This document shows positions 62,531 to 64,000 of a stretch of 64,000 nucleotides of DNA, piece after piece. Source of the DNA: Antarctobacter heliothermus (lineage in GTDB: Bacteria > Pseudomonadota > Alphaproteobacteria > Rhodobacterales > Rhodobacteraceae); the NCBI RefSeq assembly GCF_900188425.1, contig NZ_FZON01000001.1:1-64000 (forward strand). The letters run 5' to 3'. The translations under genes were made by a program, and so were the position numbers. The notes below the pieces were generated by a model. It did not search any database, was not told the origin of the DNA, and was given only the letters and a program-made list of their open reading frames with translations. Position 1 is the stretch's first letter, and the number at the start of each line of letters is the position of its first letter.

Positions 62531-64000
62531 ATGACACGGTTTCGCCGCGCCGCATTGGCGCTTTGTGTACTGCCCGGCCTTGCCGCCGCGCAGGAGGACG
62601 TGAACTCCATCCTGGTGCTGGATGCGTCCGGGTCCATGTGGGGACAGATCGACGGGGTCACCAAGATCGAAATCGCGCAGGGCGTGGTCGGCGATCTGCT
62701 GCGCACCCTGCCCCAGACGCAAGCCATCGGCCTGACGGCCTATGGCCACCGCACCAAGGGCGACTGCACCGACATCGAAACGCTGGTGATGCCCGGCGCC
62801 GCCAGCCGCGACGCCATCAGCGCCGCCGTGAACAAGCTGCGCCCGCGTGGCAAGACACCGATGACCGATGCCGTCGTCGCCGCCGCCACAGCGCTGAAAT
62901 ACACCGAAGACCCCGCCACCGTGATCCTCGTGTCCGACGGGATCGAGACCTGCAACCCCGACCCCTGCGCCGCCGCCCGCGCGCTGGAAGAGGCGGGCGC
63001 ACAACTGACCGTACATGTGGTCGGCTTTGACGTCAGCGACCCTGAGGCGCGCCGCCAGATGCAATGCCTTGCGGATGAAACCGGCGGGCAATTCCTGCTG
63101 GCCGCCAACGCCAGCGAGTTGGGCGAGGCGCTGGGTCAGGTCACGCAGGCACAGCCGGTCTATCCCACGCTCTTTGTCGCCACCGATGGCGCGGACGGGG
63201 GCCGGATCGAGACGCCGCTGATCTGGGACGTGGTCCAGGGTGAGGAACGCGTCGTCGATCTAGAACGCAACGCCAGCTTTTCCAAGGATCTGATGGCGGG
63301 CACCTATACCGTGTCCGTGCTGCGCCCCGATGATGAGGCCAGCGTCGAGAAAACCTTTACCGTGGTGGATGCGGGCCAGACCGTGACGCTGGAACTGCCC
63401 AGCTCGCTGCCCGATGCCTCTGTCAGCGGACCCGCCTCTGCCGTGGCCGGGGCCACCATCCAGATCGACTGGACCGGACCGGATGCCAAGGGCGATTACC
63501 TCTCCGTCGCCAAGGTCGATGTCCGGGGCTATGTCAACTACGTCTACACCCGCGACGGCACCCCCGGCGCGCTGCTGATGCCGCCACAGCCCGGCCCCTA
63601 TGAACTGCGCTACATCATGGCCGACGGCAAGGTTACGCTGGCCTCACAGCCGATCACCGTGACAGAGGCACAGGCCACGCTGGACGCTGCCGACACCGTG
63701 CCGGTCGGCGCAACCCTGCCCGTGACATGGACCGGACCGGACTACAAAGGCGACTATGTCGCCGTCTCCAAACTGGATGAGTCCGGCTACGTCAATTACC
63801 GCTACACCCGCGACGGCGACCCGGCAGAGCTGCAAATGCCGCCGGAGGCAGGCCGCTATGAATTGCGCTACTACATGGCGCAGGCCAAGACGGTGCTGGC
63901 CACCCGCGCCATCACCGTCAGCGATGTGGCGGCCACACTGGATGTGCCAGACACCGCCCCCGCAGGCGCCGCCATCCCCATCGGCTGGACCGGACCGGAC
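62531..64000 (+). CDS. Secreted von Willebrand factor A protein with repeated C-terminal module (partial)
   Basis: The first 490 codons are visible; the gene runs off the right edge. A signal peptide (about residues 1-20) is followed by a VWA domain (about 25-200) with a complete MIDAS: DASGS, Thr in KTPMTDA and Asp in VSDGIETC. After a link domain, an 85-residue module repeats from about residue 292: [15 protein letters not shown] then [26 protein letters not shown] then [11 protein letters not shown]; and a third beginning WTGPD at the edge. Likely a periplasmic or surface binding protein. AAAGGGGG precedes the ATG. Confidence 0.85.
   Translation, partial: MTRFRRAALALCVLPGLAAAQEDVNSILVLDASGSMWGQIDGVTKIEIAQGVVGDLLRTLPQTQAIGLTAYGHRTKGDCTDIETLVMPGAASRDAISAAVNKLRPRGKTPMTDAVVAAATALKYTEDPATVILVSDGIETCNPDPCAAARALEEAGAQLTVHVVGFDVSDPEARRQMQCLADETGGQFLLAANASELGEALGQVTQAQPVYPTLFVATDGADGGRIETPLIWDVVQGEERVVDLERNASFSKDLMAGTYTVSVLRPDDEASVEKTFTVVDAGQTVTLELPSSLPDASVSGPASAVAGATIQIDWTGPDAKGDYLSVAKVDVRGYVNYVYTRDGTPGALLMPPQPGPYELRYIMADGKVTLASQPITVTEAQATLDAADTVPVGATLPVTWTGPDYKGDYVAVSKLDESGYVNYRYTRDGDPAELQMPPEAGRYELRYYMAQAKTVLATRAITVSDVAATLDVPDTAPAGAAIPIGWTGPD

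Noticed and set aside
62306-63091. Upstream extension of uvrA to 1216 aa
   Set aside because: It runs antisense through the VWA gene; UvrA begins with [17 protein letters not shown] at 62305, its usual N-terminus.
1-64000. CRISPR arrays, rRNA genes, secretion or defence clusters
   Set aside because: I looked for regularly spaced repeats, rRNA-like sequence and defence gene sets and saw none; the only tandem repeat with several exact copies is the 3 x 10 bp at 46311.

Overview
The window is a GC-rich piece of an alphaproteobacterial chromosome, most likely a marine member of the Rhodobacteraceae (Roseobacter group). The main signs are an IscR with a single cysteine beside a TTTAGAA-N3-TTCTAAA operator (the Rhodobacterales pattern), an iscR-led SUF operon, a GTTC-N7-GTTC SOS box before uvrA, a valine-degradation gene set, and many small conserved proteins typical of this family. 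This is inference from gene content; no 16S gene is present.

Layout. Bases 1-1285 are the edge of an accessory island. The 5' end of an IS21-family istA has landed in a small phage-like HTH gene, next to an orphan gene, and all of it abuts the 3' end of tRNA-Arg(CCG), a classic integration site. Bases 1503-10783 form one long minus-strand Fe-S assembly operon: iscR, an IscS-like desulfurase, sufB, a 73-aa protein, a YbjQ protein, sufC, sufD, two YIP1-like membrane proteins, sufS, and finally a SAM-dependent methyltransferase that I read as a probable dsyB (DMSP synthesis). No sufA, sufE or sufT lies here.

Bases 10971-26551 hold housekeeping and envelope genes: two hydrolase-region genes, lpdA, DUF924, an MFS transporter, queA, a 1094-aa AsmA-like protein, a 1-Cys peroxiredoxin, DUF455, an M23 peptidase overlapping a bactofilin, a Gln-rich lipoprotein, a periplasmic ClpP-like protein and an HNH nuclease. 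Bases 26749-42148 carry a trypsin-PDZ protein, an esterase/AlkA/CobK group, a transporter, a phytoene-synthase-like protein, a methyltransferase, cimA, cysS with a possible Cys-codon leader peptide, a SoxR/glyoxalase divergent pair, mltG, fabF and a degenerate trypsin-like protein.

Bases 42183-50423 hold a glycosyltransferase, rsgA, tRNA-Leu(CAA), exoD, dsbB, a LuxR-type gene frameshifted by a 3x10-bp tandem repeat, gap, a DUF1127 gene, coaD, a CBS protein and a LysR regulator. From 50523 to 58611 lie the valine-degradation genes mmsA, an isobutyryl-CoA-type dehydrogenase and an in-frame fusion of 3-hydroxyisobutyryl-CoA hydrolase with 3-hydroxyisobutyrate dehydrogenase, interrupted by ybdK and a GT4 glycosyltransferase. 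The window closes with small envelope genes, uvrA with an SOS box, and a partial von Willebrand factor A protein with a repeated module.

Four copies of an intergenic element (a 27-nt core around TTCTGGCCAAAAATATCC plus a GC-rich hairpin) are scattered at 30.9, 35.5, 54.0 and 56.6 kb. Everything here comes from reading the sequence and from memory of protein families; no database search was run.
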